Notes under the pieces: generated by a model
The model's database searches: none
The model's input: the letters and a program-made list of their open reading frames with translations, nothing else
Told to the model about the DNA's origin: nothing
Shown: positions 44,890 to 53,550 of the stretch, piece after piece
How positions within the stretch are numbered: the first letter of the stretch is position 1
Layout: each line of letters opens with the position of its first letter
NCBI RefSeq assembly: GCF_921294215.1
Contig: NZ_CAKLDM010000001.1
Location: forward strand, 186,001-250,000
Source: Vibrio marisflavi CECT 7928
GTDB taxonomy: Bacteria; Pseudomonadota; Gammaproteobacteria; Enterobacterales; Vibrionaceae
Length of the DNA: 64,000 nt
Reading direction: 5' to 3'
Made by a program: the position numbers and the translations under genes

Positions 44890-47800
44890 ATGCGCGTCAT
44901 TAAGTCCCTAAACCAAGGGATACTCACTCATTCATTTGTTGTTGCGGGCAAGCCCCGAGAAGCCGTAACGGCTATTTATGGCTTCGACTTGCTTGACCCT
45001 AACAAACGTCTAAGCGAACAACAGCTCTGGCAACGTTGCGTTGAGCTGTTGGGTGACGTGCCGTTAGATTTGGGAATGCCAAAAGTACAGGGTGAGTGGC
45101 TAGTGTGTGGTTCTGCTTATACTGGCGATAAAGAAAGGCAGGCAGTGCGCGTTTCTGCTCAAGTCGGGATGCAACACAAGGCATTGGATGTGCTAGGGAG
45201 AAGGCATTGGCAAAAATCTCGCTATGGCTTGAGCCTTTCTCATCCCGAAAACTTTGAGCAGATGCCGATCCGTTGGGGCTATGCGGTTCGAGGCGAGGGT
45301 GCAACGATGAATCCGGTAGGGATTTCTCCTCCACCAAATAAAAACGAAGCCCAAGGCCAGTTGCATGCAGGTATCTATTATCCCGGGGAGTCTCAGTCGG
45401 AATGGAGTGCGAAACCGCGACCTGCAGGGTTTATGCCTGTAGATATCATGCAGCCAAAGAGGCAAAAGTTACTTGGTACGTACAATGAAGAGTGGCAGCA
45501 AACTACTTGGCCAAATTATGCCAAAGATTTTGACCCACTGTTTTATAACGTTGCACCAGAAGATCAAAGGATTGCAGGCTACTTTCAAGGTGGCGAGCCT
45601 TATGCGCTGGTCAACTTACACCCAGACTATGAAACCATCCAAGGCAAGATACCTTATTTTCAGCCCAGAGCCTTTTTAAGGCGCGTAGTCGGTGAGAATC
45701 TTGTGGTGAGTGAAGTGCCATTACATTGCGACACATTGTGGATGTTTCCTGATACTAATACTGGGATATTGTTGTTTCACGGTAGTGCACCGATTGACGA
45801 TGAAGAAGGGCTAGATATTCAAGAGGTGTTGCTCTCAGAGGATCCGCACGGCAGCGTACCTAAGCCAATCGAGTATTACGTTGAGCTGTTTGATAGGGCG
45901 CAAACCACGGAGTATATTGCTGAGCAAATTGGCATTGATATGTCGCCGATGGAAGAGGCTAAAGCTGATATCGCCAAAGCCGAAAAATTAATGGAAGATG
46001 CGCCGAAATATATGCAGTTTCGGATTGATCAGGTGAAAGGCGCTACACCTAGTCCACAAACCAGCATGGTTAAGGCCAACCAAGTCATGATGGCTCAGTT
46101 GGATGACCGAATCGCGTCTTTAGCTGAAATGGAAAAACACTTAGAGAAAAATCCAGTTAATCCGGATGTAAAAGCAAGTGTTGTCAAAGGGCAAAAAGAG
46201 CTGGCTGGAGCTAAAGACAAGCTCGCCGAGAATATCCAAAATCTGTCTGAGATGAAAAACAAAGTTGCAGGTGTTTCAACCAAGCTATCCGCATTTCCTG
46301 ACAAACTTGAAAAGGACAAGCAAGATCTAGAAAGCCAACTAGATGAGCTAGGGGATCAATTTGAAATAAAACATACTTGGAGTGACCAAGCTTCCTCTTT
46401 GGTATATCTAGCCAATCAAAACCTCACGGTTAAAAAGTTCGACGAGAAAAAAGAGCAACTCGAGAGTTTAGGTTTCCGGGAACTTTATTTTCAAATGTAC
46501 CTATTGGGTTGGATAGATGAACAAACGCCGTTTATTCCTGAGCATTGGCAACTTGATGGACCTGTAGAGAGGGAAACATATGGCCCCGGCTGGGTATTTG
46601 CTCAGCACAAAGAGGGTGAAATCAAGTCGATCACCATTCGCCCAGACAATATTTCTTCAGCGGAGGCTGATTATTTAATTGCAGGTTCTGAAGCGGTAGG
46701 CTGGCACTCAGGAGTTGAAGCGCCAGCAAAGATCATCGTTACTGACTTAGTTTCATCTTGGATATTGGCTCAGGCACTAGCTGACTATACAGATATTATC
46801 TTTCTGAAAGAAGCGGGTGAGCAACTCGATCCAGAAGTAGAAAAAGCGCTCGATGAGTCAGACCACATATATCTGGCTTGTTCATCTAAAACACCTCTTA
46901 AAGACTGGCAAGAACGGTTTGCTAAAATCAAACCGCTTTATTATCCGCAAGATGTCGAGATTGTTCATTTCCATCAGCAAGAAATTGAGCCGCTGACTTG
47001 GCTAAATGAACAGCTACACTCGGTACTTTACGCTCACCTTTGTGATTACAAAAAGCAACGTTGTGAGGAGCGCCAAAAAGAGGTCTCTCCGAAGCAGATT
47101 TATAGCCAAATGAAAGCTCATTCTGATCAAAAGGCGGTAGAAGCTTTTGGCTTTAACCCTATGGAACATGACGATCCAGTTGGCTTCAAAATGCAGCAGG
47201 CTTTAAACAATCTCAATAGCACTATGAAGTCGAGGCCAGATGCACAAAGGTATGATACATACCTTGATGAAGTGAAGAAGCAATTTGCTGAAGCCAAAGT
47301 AAAATATAACCAGCCTCCAGAACTCTTTGCCGACGATAGCTCTGAGTTAAAAAAGCGCTTCTCAGACATCAAACAGCAGCTCGATACTGCATCGAAGAAG
47401 CAAAATGTTCCAGTCGAAAAAATGATTGATAAGGAAGAATTTGCCCAGTTTGAAGAGAAAATGATGGCGATGATGGTTGAGATGGAGCCATTAAAAGAAA
47501 AGCTTAAAGATCTTCAAGGACAGATGAACCAAGATGAAGATAGAGACTATCAAGAGCTGACTCGCCAGGACGTAATTTATCGTTACGCTGCTCGCCTTTC
47601 TTTTGCAAAGAAAAATTTATCCGAGCTAGATTTGTCTGGTATTGACCTCTCTGGAGCGAGTTTTCAAGACGCTATTTTAAGTAAAACCAACTTTAGCGGT
47701 TGCAACTTATCGGGTTGTCAATTTAGCAATGCAATCGCAGATGAGGCGGATTTTACTCAGTCCAATGTTTCTAAGGCTCAATTTCATCATGCAATCCTAA

Positions 47801-48555
47801 CTCAGACGAGCTTTGTCAAAGCTGAAGCCAAGTTAGCCGACTTTTCTCACGCGACCATGGTCGAGAGCAATTTAGCCCAAGCAAACCTGACAAAAACGGT
47901 GTGGTCGAGCGCAATGGCGAATCAAAGCTGCTTTGTGCAGGCTGATTTACGCCAGTCAGATCTTAGTAATGGCGTATTTATTGAAGCGGATTTTACTCAA
48001 GCTGATATGAAGCAGAGCTTAACAGGTCAAGCGGTATTTAATGATGCAACACTGCGCTCCGCAGACTTACGTTTGAGCAAAGGAAACAAAGCTATTTTTT
48101 GGGGAGTGAAGGGAGAAGGTTCTCAGTGGGACCGAGCTCAATTGAATGGGGTAAGGTTTGGCCCCGTCGACTTAACCAAGGCGCATGGCCGTTACGCTGA
48201 TTTTTCCAACTGTTTAGTTAAAGGAGCAACCTTCGATAAAGCGGATTTTAGAGGCAGCAACTTCTCTCGTGGTTTTATGGACAGCATGCAAGCCAACCAC
48301 ACACTTTTCGATGGAGCAAACCTTTGCAACGCGCAGCTCACACGCGGCAATTTCCAACATTCGTCTTTCAAAGCGGTGAATGGCATGCAATCAACCCTTT
48401 TCCGCAGCCAGTTTCAACATGCCGATCTGTACGCTAGTAATTTCTATAGTGCTGATTTTAGAAAGATAGAGTTTGGCAATACTCACTTGAAGGGCATCAA
48501 TGTGGACACAACAATTTTGCATCACAAGTTGGAGATATTTGATGAACAGGAATGA
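44890..48555 (+). CDS. DUF2169 T6SS accessory protein fused to pentapeptide repeats
   Basis: A 1221-aa cytoplasmic protein. Residues 1 to about 330 form a DUF2169 domain (SLNQGILTHSFVVAGKPREAVTAIYGFDLLD and PKRQKLLGTYNEEWQQTTWPNYAKDFDPLFYNVAPEDQR are diagnostic), followed by a charged coiled coil (about 350-490), an unassigned alpha/beta part (about 495-720), a second helical, Lys/Glu/Gln-rich region, and from about residue 908 to 1210 pentapeptide repeats (LDLSGIDLSGASF, ADLRQSDLSNGVF). DUF2169 proteins are associated with VgrG and DUF4150 tips and are thought to help load cargo. It starts after a 142-bp spacer that could hold its own promoter, and overlaps the next gene by 14 nt. Confidence 0.85.
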   Translation: MRVIKSLNQGILTHSFVVAGKPREAVTAIYGFDLLDPNKRLSEQQLWQRCVELLGDVPLDLGMPKVQGEWLVCGSAYTGDKERQAVRVSAQVGMQHKALDVLGRRHWQKSRYGLSLSHPENFEQMPIRWGYAVRGEGATMNPVGISPPPNKNEAQGQLHAGIYYPGESQSEWSAKPRPAGFMPVDIMQPKRQKLLGTYNEEWQQTTWPNYAKDFDPLFYNVAPEDQRIAGYFQGGEPYALVNLHPDYETIQGKIPYFQPRAFLRRVVGENLVVSEVPLHCDTLWMFPDTNTGILLFHGSAPIDDEEGLDIQEVLLSEDPHGSVPKPIEYYVELFDRAQTTEYIAEQIGIDMSPMEEAKADIAKAEKLMEDAPKYMQFRIDQVKGATPSPQTSMVKANQVMMAQLDDRIASLAEMEKHLEKNPVNPDVKASVVKGQKELAGAKDKLAENIQNLSEMKNKVAGVSTKLSAFPDKLEKDKQDLESQLDELGDQFEIKHTWSDQASSLVYLANQNLTVKKFDEKKEQLESLGFRELYFQMYLLGWIDEQTPFIPEHWQLDGPVERETYGPGWVFAQHKEGEIKSITIRPDNISSAEADYLIAGSEAVGWHSGVEAPAKIIVTDLVSSWILAQALADYTDIIFLKEAGEQLDPEVEKALDESDHIYLACSSKTPLKDWQERFAKIKPLYYPQDVEIVHFHQQEIEPLTWLNEQLHSVLYAHLCDYKKQRCEERQKEVSPKQIYSQMKAHSDQKAVEAFGFNPMEHDDPVGFKMQQALNNLNSTMKSRPDAQRYDTYLDEVKKQFAEAKVKYNQPPELFADDSSELKKRFSDIKQQLDTASKKQNVPVEKMIDKEEFAQFEEKMMAMMVEMEPLKEKLKDLQGQMNQDEDRDYQELTRQDVIYRYAARLSFAKKNLSELDLSGIDLSGASFQDAILSKTNFSGCNLSGCQFSNAIADEADFTQSNVSKAQFHHAILTQTSFVKAEAKLADFSHATMVESNLAQANLTKTVWSSAMANQSCFVQADLRQSDLSNGVFIEADFTQADMKQSLTGQAVFNDATLRSADLRLSKGNKAIFWGVKGEGSQWDRAQLNGVRFGPVDLTKAHGRYADFSNCLVKGATFDKADFRGSNFSRGFMDSMQANHTLFDGANLCNAQLTRGNFQHSSFKAVNGMQSTLFRSQFQHADLYASNFYSADFRKIEFGNTHLKGINVDTTILHHKLEIFDEQE

Positions 48556-49654
48556 GTTTAAGCGCTTGCTTCGCGAATACGCATTCATCGAAGACAAAGA
48601 CTTGTCGGGCTGCAATATGAGCTGCCTCGATCTGACTGAAGTACGTTTTTTGCGTTGCGATTTATCCGGTGTGAACTTGTCTGATAGCAACTTGGCCCAT
48701 GGTATGTTTGAAACTTGCAACCTTCATGGAGCAAATCTTGATAATGCAAAACTCGATCATGTTGTGTTGATGAAAAGTGATTTAACTAACGTTAACTTGT
48801 CTCGCACCAGTATGGAAAACGGCATGGTTTCAGAATGTTGCTTAAAGGGGGCAGAGCTAAGCAAAGCCACATGGAGCAGCTCAATTATCCAAGATTGCAA
48901 CTGCGAGAGTGCGAGATTTAAAGGATCGAAACTACACGGTTCTATTATCAAAGGTTGCAGCTTGGAATTTTGTGATTTTTCTGGTTTGTTCATTGAAAAA
49001 ATAGCTTTTGACGGAGTGTGCTTCGATCATGCTGATTTTAGCCATGCTTTGCTGACCAAAAGTTATATATCCGAATGCGATCTTTCGAAATGCCTGCTGG
49101 CGAATACAGAGTTTCGTGCGATGCAAGCAAATGAGTGTAACTTCAACGGTCAAAACTTAAGTTCTAGTGTGTTGGAACAGAGTTACTTCATGGGTTCTAG
49201 TTTTATCAATGCCGACCTTTCAGGGGTTCATGGCGCGCACACCGCATTCACTAATGCAGATTTAACAGGGGTGAACTTATCCCAAGCTAATCTAAGTCAT
49301 TCAAACTTTGATGGTTCGCTACTAATGGATGCAAACTTTTCTAACGCGAATTTGCTTCAGGCGCAGATGACGAACCTAAAAGCACAGCGAGCCTCATTCA
49401 ACTGTTGCAGCTGCAAGCAAGCAAATTTCTCTCATTCCGACCTGTCGTACGCTGATTTGTCACGGGCAAATTTTAGCTTTTGCGATTTCCACAATCTTGA
49501 GCATGAACATGCGAATTGGAAAGGCAGCGTTAAGTTAGGCGCGCGTTGGGATGATGAGGTACGAACGAAAGCGGAAAACTGGCAAGTGCCTTTGAGTATT
49601 CAACAAGAAATCGAACAAGCACTCTCCGAATCAGACACGAGGACATCAATATGA
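48542..49654 (+). CDS. Pentapeptide repeat protein, T6SS-associated
   Basis: A 370-aa protein that is almost entirely pentapeptide repeats of the A(D/N)LXX type (NLSDSNLAHGMF, ADLSGVHGAHTAFTNADLTGVNLSQANLSHSNF), predicted to fold as a right-handed quadrilateral beta-helix. ATG 48542 lies inside the previous gene with GGAG upstream, so the pair is translationally coupled. Only the C-terminal 25 residues leave the repeat pattern. It resembles the C-terminal third of the preceding fusion, suggesting duplication. Such proteins can be scaffolds or DNA mimics; next to DUF2169 and DUF4150 genes a role in loading or spike assembly is more likely. End overlaps the DUF3540 start by ATGA. Confidence 0.82.
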   Translation: MNRNEFKRLLREYAFIEDKDLSGCNMSCLDLTEVRFLRCDLSGVNLSDSNLAHGMFETCNLHGANLDNAKLDHVVLMKSDLTNVNLSRTSMENGMVSECCLKGAELSKATWSSSIIQDCNCESARFKGSKLHGSIIKGCSLEFCDFSGLFIEKIAFDGVCFDHADFSHALLTKSYISECDLSKCLLANTEFRAMQANECNFNGQNLSSSVLEQSYFMGSSFINADLSGVHGAHTAFTNADLTGVNLSQANLSHSNFDGSLLMDANFSNANLLQAQMTNLKAQRASFNCCSCKQANFSHSDLSYADLSRANFSFCDFHNLEHEHANWKGSVKLGARWDDEVRTKAENWQVPLSIQQEIEQALSESDTRTSI

Positions 49655-50307
49655 TGGCAGCGAAAATTACAGCAACATCATTGAATAGTAAACAAGAGTG
49701 GTTGATGCACTCGGGTGTAGTAACAAATCAGTTCGCTTCAGGCTTTCAGGTTAAGTGTGAATCTGGACTTGTTGGAGCTCAAGTTGCAGCAAGCTGTTTA
49801 TTGCAGCCGAATATTGGTGATCGAGTTTTATGTAGCGGAAATAGCTCAGAAGCATTCATATTGGCGGTTTTAGAGCGCTCTGCAGTAGAGGAGTATCAGC
49901 TGCACATTCCGGGAGACTTAAATGTGCAGTCCAGCGGAAGAATGACGCTCAAATCTGATACCAATTTAACCTTAAGCAGTAACGAGCAGACCGAGCTGAC
50001 ATCAGACAAAATGAATGTAGAAGTAAGAGAAGCCACTATGACAGCGCAGCAATCTCATTTTATTGGCCAAAAAAGTTTCTTTCATGTTGAGAAGTTAAGT
50101 TGGATAGGTAAACAAATTGAGCAGGTAGCAGATCGTGTGTTTCAGCGATTCAACATGCAGACTAAAAAAATCTCGGGACACGAAGAAAAACAGACAAAGT
50201 CGAGCCGCCATTTAATAGAAAAAGACTACGTCGTTCAGTCACAAAACTCTCTACATCATGCAGAGAAAAACATGCACCTTGACGGTGAAAAAATTCACTT
50301 GGGCTAA
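49651..50307 (+). CDS. DUF3540 T6SS-associated protein
   Basis: A 218-aa protein of the DUF3540 family found in VgrG-DUF2169-DUF4150 clusters. After an N-terminal small beta domain (GFQVKCESGLVGAQVAASCLLQPNIGDRVLCSG) it has a run of short beta repeats (GDLNVQSSGRMTLKSDTNLTLSSNEQTELTSDKMNVEVREATMTAQQSHFIG) like the needle region of VgrG, so it may extend or replace the spike shaft below the tip. The C-terminal half is more helical and polar. It starts at an ATG overlapping the previous stop. Role is inference from context. Confidence 0.8.
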   Translation: MMAAKITATSLNSKQEWLMHSGVVTNQFASGFQVKCESGLVGAQVAASCLLQPNIGDRVLCSGNSSEAFILAVLERSAVEEYQLHIPGDLNVQSSGRMTLKSDTNLTLSSNEQTELTSDKMNVEVREATMTAQQSHFIGQKSFFHVEKLSWIGKQIEQVADRVFQRFNMQTKKISGHEEKQTKSSRHLIEKDYVVQSQNSLHHAEKNMHLDGEKIHLG

Positions 50308-50353
50308 CTTTTGTTCGCCAATTTATCTACTTCTAAATGATAAGGAATAGCTA

Positions 50354-50770
50354 ATGCCAGGTTTTGCTATTACCGCTGGTGGCAGTGTGACTATTGCGAC
50401 GCCAGATGTCACTGCGGTTCCATCGCCCACTGGCCCGCTGCCAATGGTTGGAGCCAATATGGCCTCTAGTGCAATGAGTATTCCCCCAACCACTGTGTTG
50501 AATGTGCTAGTCAATGGCATGCCTGCAACGAACCAGATGACGATGACGGCGACCAGCATGTCAACAAGTCCACCTGTTGCGATGGGGGTGGCCTCTGGGT
50601 GCCCAAATGATATGGGGAGCAAGAATATGCAAGGTAGCATCACCACCATGATGGGTAACGCTCCTGTAGTCAGCATGTGCAATGTGACGGCCCAAAATGG
50701 TTTGTCTCCTAATTCGGTTGGAATGCATCAGGCCTCTACGTCCAATCAAACAGTACTAATTCAAAGTTAA
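50354..50770 (+). CDS. DUF4150 PAAR-like spike-tip protein
   Basis: A 138-aa glycine/methionine/threonine-rich protein of the DUF4150 (PAAR-like) family, expected to cap the VgrG spike. Key stretches are TPDVTAVPSPTGPLPM, NVLVNGMPATNQMT, SGCPNDMGSKNMQGSITTMMGNAPVVSMCNVTAQNG. It ends right after the tip domain: no C-terminal nuclease, lipase or other toxin domain is attached, unlike many DUF4150 effectors. Three cysteines at the tip (C87, C112 region) could bind metal. It sits between DUF3540 and tssJ. Confidence 0.85.
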   Translation: MPGFAITAGGSVTIATPDVTAVPSPTGPLPMVGANMASSAMSIPPTTVLNVLVNGMPATNQMTMTATSMSTSPPVAMGVASGCPNDMGSKNMQGSITTMMGNAPVVSMCNVTAQNGLSPNSVGMHQASTSNQTVLIQS

Positions 50771-50787
50771 GTGAGTAGGAGCAATAT

Positions 50788-51429
50788 ATGCTGATTCGTT
50801 GTCGCCAAATTGTATCTTCGCTAGGGATTGTTTTGGCTTTTGCTCTGGCGGGTTGTTCTTCTGAGCCTCAGCCAACAGGCAATATTTCGCAAGTGCCTGT
50901 GAAAGATCCAAGCCAGATTCATTGGGATTGGCAATCTGACGCCGTTAAGCTGTCTCTGAAAGCCGATCCCCAATTGAATTATTACAATGGTCAGTCACAT
51001 GCACTGATGCTATGTATCTACCAACTGAAAAATAAAGCTAGCTTTGAAGACTTGAAAAAAAGTCCTGCAGGTATATCGAGGCTGCTGCAATGCAATGGAT
51101 ATGACCAAAATGTAGTTTATAGCCAACGTCTATTTGTCCAGCCAAGTGAGTTGAAAACCTTTGATTTTCCGAGGTATCAGGATGTTAAGGCTATTGGAAT
51201 CGTTGCTGGCTACGCAAACCCAATGGGCGACAATGTATCAAAAGCCTTTGACATTCCTATTGATAAACAAACCACAGGCATGATCTGGAAAACAAACTGG
51301 TATAAGCCCGGGAAGCTATCTGTGCAACTTATCTTAGGTAGGCAATTGATCGAAACCGGTTTTGAAGGGAAAGGGGTTCCTCACAAGACAAGAAATATGA
51401 GCGACCAAAAAGAGGAAACTAAGGCATGA
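50788..51429 (+). CDS. tssJ: T6SS outer-membrane lipoprotein TssJ
   Basis: A 213-aa lipoprotein. The signal peptide ends in lipobox LAGC (Cys23) after SSLGIVLAFA. The mature beta-sandwich part has AVKLSLKADPQLNYYNGQSHALMLCIYQLKNKASFEDL, the TssJ consensus, and VQPSELKTFDFPRYQDVKAIGIVAGYANP. It anchors the TssM periplasmic domain at the outer membrane. A GAGCA-type site and 17-nt gap follow the DUF4150 gene, and its end overlaps tssK by ATGA. Confidence 0.95.
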   Translation: MLIRCRQIVSSLGIVLAFALAGCSSEPQPTGNISQVPVKDPSQIHWDWQSDAVKLSLKADPQLNYYNGQSHALMLCIYQLKNKASFEDLKKSPAGISRLLQCNGYDQNVVYSQRLFVQPSELKTFDFPRYQDVKAIGIVAGYANPMGDNVSKAFDIPIDKQTTGMIWKTNWYKPGKLSVQLILGRQLIETGFEGKGVPHKTRNMSDQKEETKA

Positions 51430-52793
51430 ATCAGCCACTGTATTGGCATCAGGGCTTGCTGCTACAACCGCAACACTTTCAATTGGAAAGTCAGTTCCAC
51501 CAATGGCAGCTAAGTCAAACTCGTGCTTTAACTCAAAACTACCCATGGGGTGTAGTGTCTTTAAACATTCGAGAAAATGCACTCACTGACAAACAGTTTG
51601 TGATTCAAGAATGCGAAGTGCTATTTCCGGATGGCAGTCTTTGTAAATTGAATGAAAATGCTGTGATTTCCAACCGCCAGTTTGAAGAAGATTGGGTTGA
51701 GACTGGAAAGTCATTCCCTGTTTATATCGGCCTGAAGCATTGGCAAAACAGCGGAAAAAATGTAACTGAGGTGCACGACTCTTCACAAATGGCAGAAGCC
51801 AATAGCCGATATGCCGCGTTGTCTAACCCTAAAGAAGTGAATGACTTATATGGGGAAGGTGCATCTGGTCAAGTCAAGCCTTTGCAGTATGTGCTGAAAA
51901 TTTTTTGGCAAGATGAACTAGATGTTGCTGGTGACTATCATTTGATTCCAATAGCAAGGTTGGAGCGAGACGGTCAGAGAATTTTTCTGAGTGATCGTTT
52001 TTTGCCACCTGTGACCAACTTGCACAAATGGTCGAGTATGCGCAGCCTGTTTCGGGATATGCTGGATCAATTAGTGTCGCGAGCTAAGCAGTTAGAGCGC
52101 TTTAAAAAACCTACTTCTGCAAAACGTATGTCCTCAGGAGACAGCGATGTCACGTTGGCGTTTGCTATGCGTTCACTGAATCGATGTGCTTGCCAAATTC
52201 AGTGTTTGCTAGAGTCACAAATTATGTCGCCGTGGGATGCATGGACAACTCTCAGCGAAATACTGGCAGAACTCAGCAGTTTCGTGACAGATTTTAGTGT
52301 TGCGGGCGAACCGGGAGTTCAGCGCTGGCCGTCATATGATCACCTTGAACTCCACGCGATGTTTGAGTGTTGCCAACAGCAGTTAACTCAGATGCTACAC
52401 AGTATTGTCGTTGGACCTGAATACGCATTGCGATTTGAATCTCAACAAGGCGCTTGGCATGCACAGTTGCCCGAGCGCGCATTAAAAGGCGAATACCGCT
52501 ATTGGTTGTGGATTGCTGGATTCAGCCCGAGCCAGTATGTAGAGCTAGCAAGCCGAATTAAAGTCAGTGCCAGTGGCCAATTGCCGAATTTGATGGCTCG
52601 CGCGATATCAGGAATCCCTCTCATCGTACAACATGAAGCGCCTGCAGGGTTACCACGAGCAGATGATGGTATCTACTGTGAGTTAGACTGCCGTTCTCCA
52701 CTATGGAGCCAAGTCGTTGAAAGTCGCAGCTTAGGAGTGAGTGGACTGGCTCCTGAACAATCCAACATGCAACTATTCATTACTCGGGGATAA
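51426..52793 (+). CDS. tssK: T6SS baseplate-membrane connector TssK
   Basis: A 455-aa TssK. The opening NQPLYWHQGLLLQPQHFQLESQFHQWQL is diagnostic, as are PVYIGLKHWQ and RFLPPVTNLHKWSSMRSLFRDMLDQLVSRAKQLERFKK in the middle. The C-terminal RYWLWIAGFSPSQYVELASRIKVSASGQLPNLMARAISGIPLIVQHEAPAGLP is the receptor-like head. TssK links the baseplate wedges to TssL and TssM. Overlaps tssJ (ATGA) and is followed by tssL after 2 nt. Confidence 0.97.
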   Translation: MNQPLYWHQGLLLQPQHFQLESQFHQWQLSQTRALTQNYPWGVVSLNIRENALTDKQFVIQECEVLFPDGSLCKLNENAVISNRQFEEDWVETGKSFPVYIGLKHWQNSGKNVTEVHDSSQMAEANSRYAALSNPKEVNDLYGEGASGQVKPLQYVLKIFWQDELDVAGDYHLIPIARLERDGQRIFLSDRFLPPVTNLHKWSSMRSLFRDMLDQLVSRAKQLERFKKPTSAKRMSSGDSDVTLAFAMRSLNRCACQIQCLLESQIMSPWDAWTTLSEILAELSSFVTDFSVAGEPGVQRWPSYDHLELHAMFECCQQQLTQMLHSIVVGPEYALRFESQQGAWHAQLPERALKGEYRYWLWIAGFSPSQYVELASRIKVSASGQLPNLMARAISGIPLIVQHEAPAGLPRADDGIYCELDCRSPLWSQVVESRSLGVSGLAPEQSNMQLFITRG

Positions 52794-52795
52794 TC

Positions 52796-53536
52796 ATGAC
52801 TTTACTAGAGTGCTTTCAGCCATTGATGGCGGCCGTTAGGCAGCTTATTGAAACCAACCCTTCTGACCTAGAACCTGTCGCTTCTTCTGGTGTGATGCTA
52901 AATAGTGTTCGTACTGCCGAGCCTTGCATGGATGTCGCTCAAGAAGCAAGAGTCGAGCCTGTTTGGAAACAAACTTTAGAGACTCTACGCCTTGATGCAG
53001 AGTCCGCGGCATTGCAGCTTGGGCTTGCAAAACAAGTGGTCGATGAAGCTAGGTTTGCTGTCTATGTCTGGATTGATGAAGCTATCTTGAGCTCACCACT
53101 AGGTACTCAAGGGTTTTGGCAACCTTGGCAATGGCATTTCTTCCAAACCCATATTGGAGGAGAGGAGTTTTTTGAACGTTTACAACTTCATAGCGGAAAC
53201 TCAAAAAATGAACATCAAATGCAGCTGCTGTCGATCTATGCGTTTTGTTTAGGGATGGGTTTTTGTGGCAAATATGCCAACTTCCACAATACTGAACTGC
53301 AAAAAGTTCGTTTATCACTCAGTCAAAAATTGTTGGCAGATAAACCATTGATGCCGTCAGGTAGTGAAACGCTGCCAGCTACTCCAATACAAAAGATGAT
53401 GAAGAAAAGCCCGATGTGGAGACTCATTGATCCATTTCGCTTAGGACTAATTATCGTCGCAGCTGGTCTTACGACAAGCGTTTACTTCCTCTATCAAACA
53501 CTACTTAACGCCCAGTTAATGGGCTGGTTCAGTTAA
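52796..53536 (+). CDS. tssL: T6SS inner-membrane protein TssL (DotU family)
   Basis: A 246-aa DotU-family protein with a cytoplasmic domain (LRLDAESAALQLGLAKQVVDEARFAVYVWIDEAILSS, FFQTHIGGEEFFERLQLH, YAFCLGMGFCGKY) and one C-terminal membrane helix (LGLIIVAAGLTTSVYFLYQTLL). There is no peptidoglycan-binding OmpA domain after the helix, so anchoring to the wall must come from elsewhere. It forms the inner-membrane complex with TssM. Starts 3 nt after the tssK stop. Confidence 0.95.
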   Translation: MTLLECFQPLMAAVRQLIETNPSDLEPVASSGVMLNSVRTAEPCMDVAQEARVEPVWKQTLETLRLDAESAALQLGLAKQVVDEARFAVYVWIDEAILSSPLGTQGFWQPWQWHFFQTHIGGEEFFERLQLHSGNSKNEHQMQLLSIYAFCLGMGFCGKYANFHNTELQKVRLSLSQKLLADKPLMPSGSETLPATPIQKMMKKSPMWRLIDPFRLGLIIVAAGLTTSVYFLYQTLLNAQLMGWFS

Positions 53537-53550
53537 AGGTAAAATTCAAT

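Noticed and set aside
46360..47060. Toprim or nuclease-like effector domain inside the DUF2169 fusion
   Set aside because: The strand/acidic-turn pattern is suggestive, but no catalytic motif could be identified by eye, so no function is claimed.
50323..50682. 119-codon - strand frame across the DUF4150 gene
   Set aside because: Antisense to a well-supported T6SS gene in a repetitive G/C-richer stretch, with no ribosome site.
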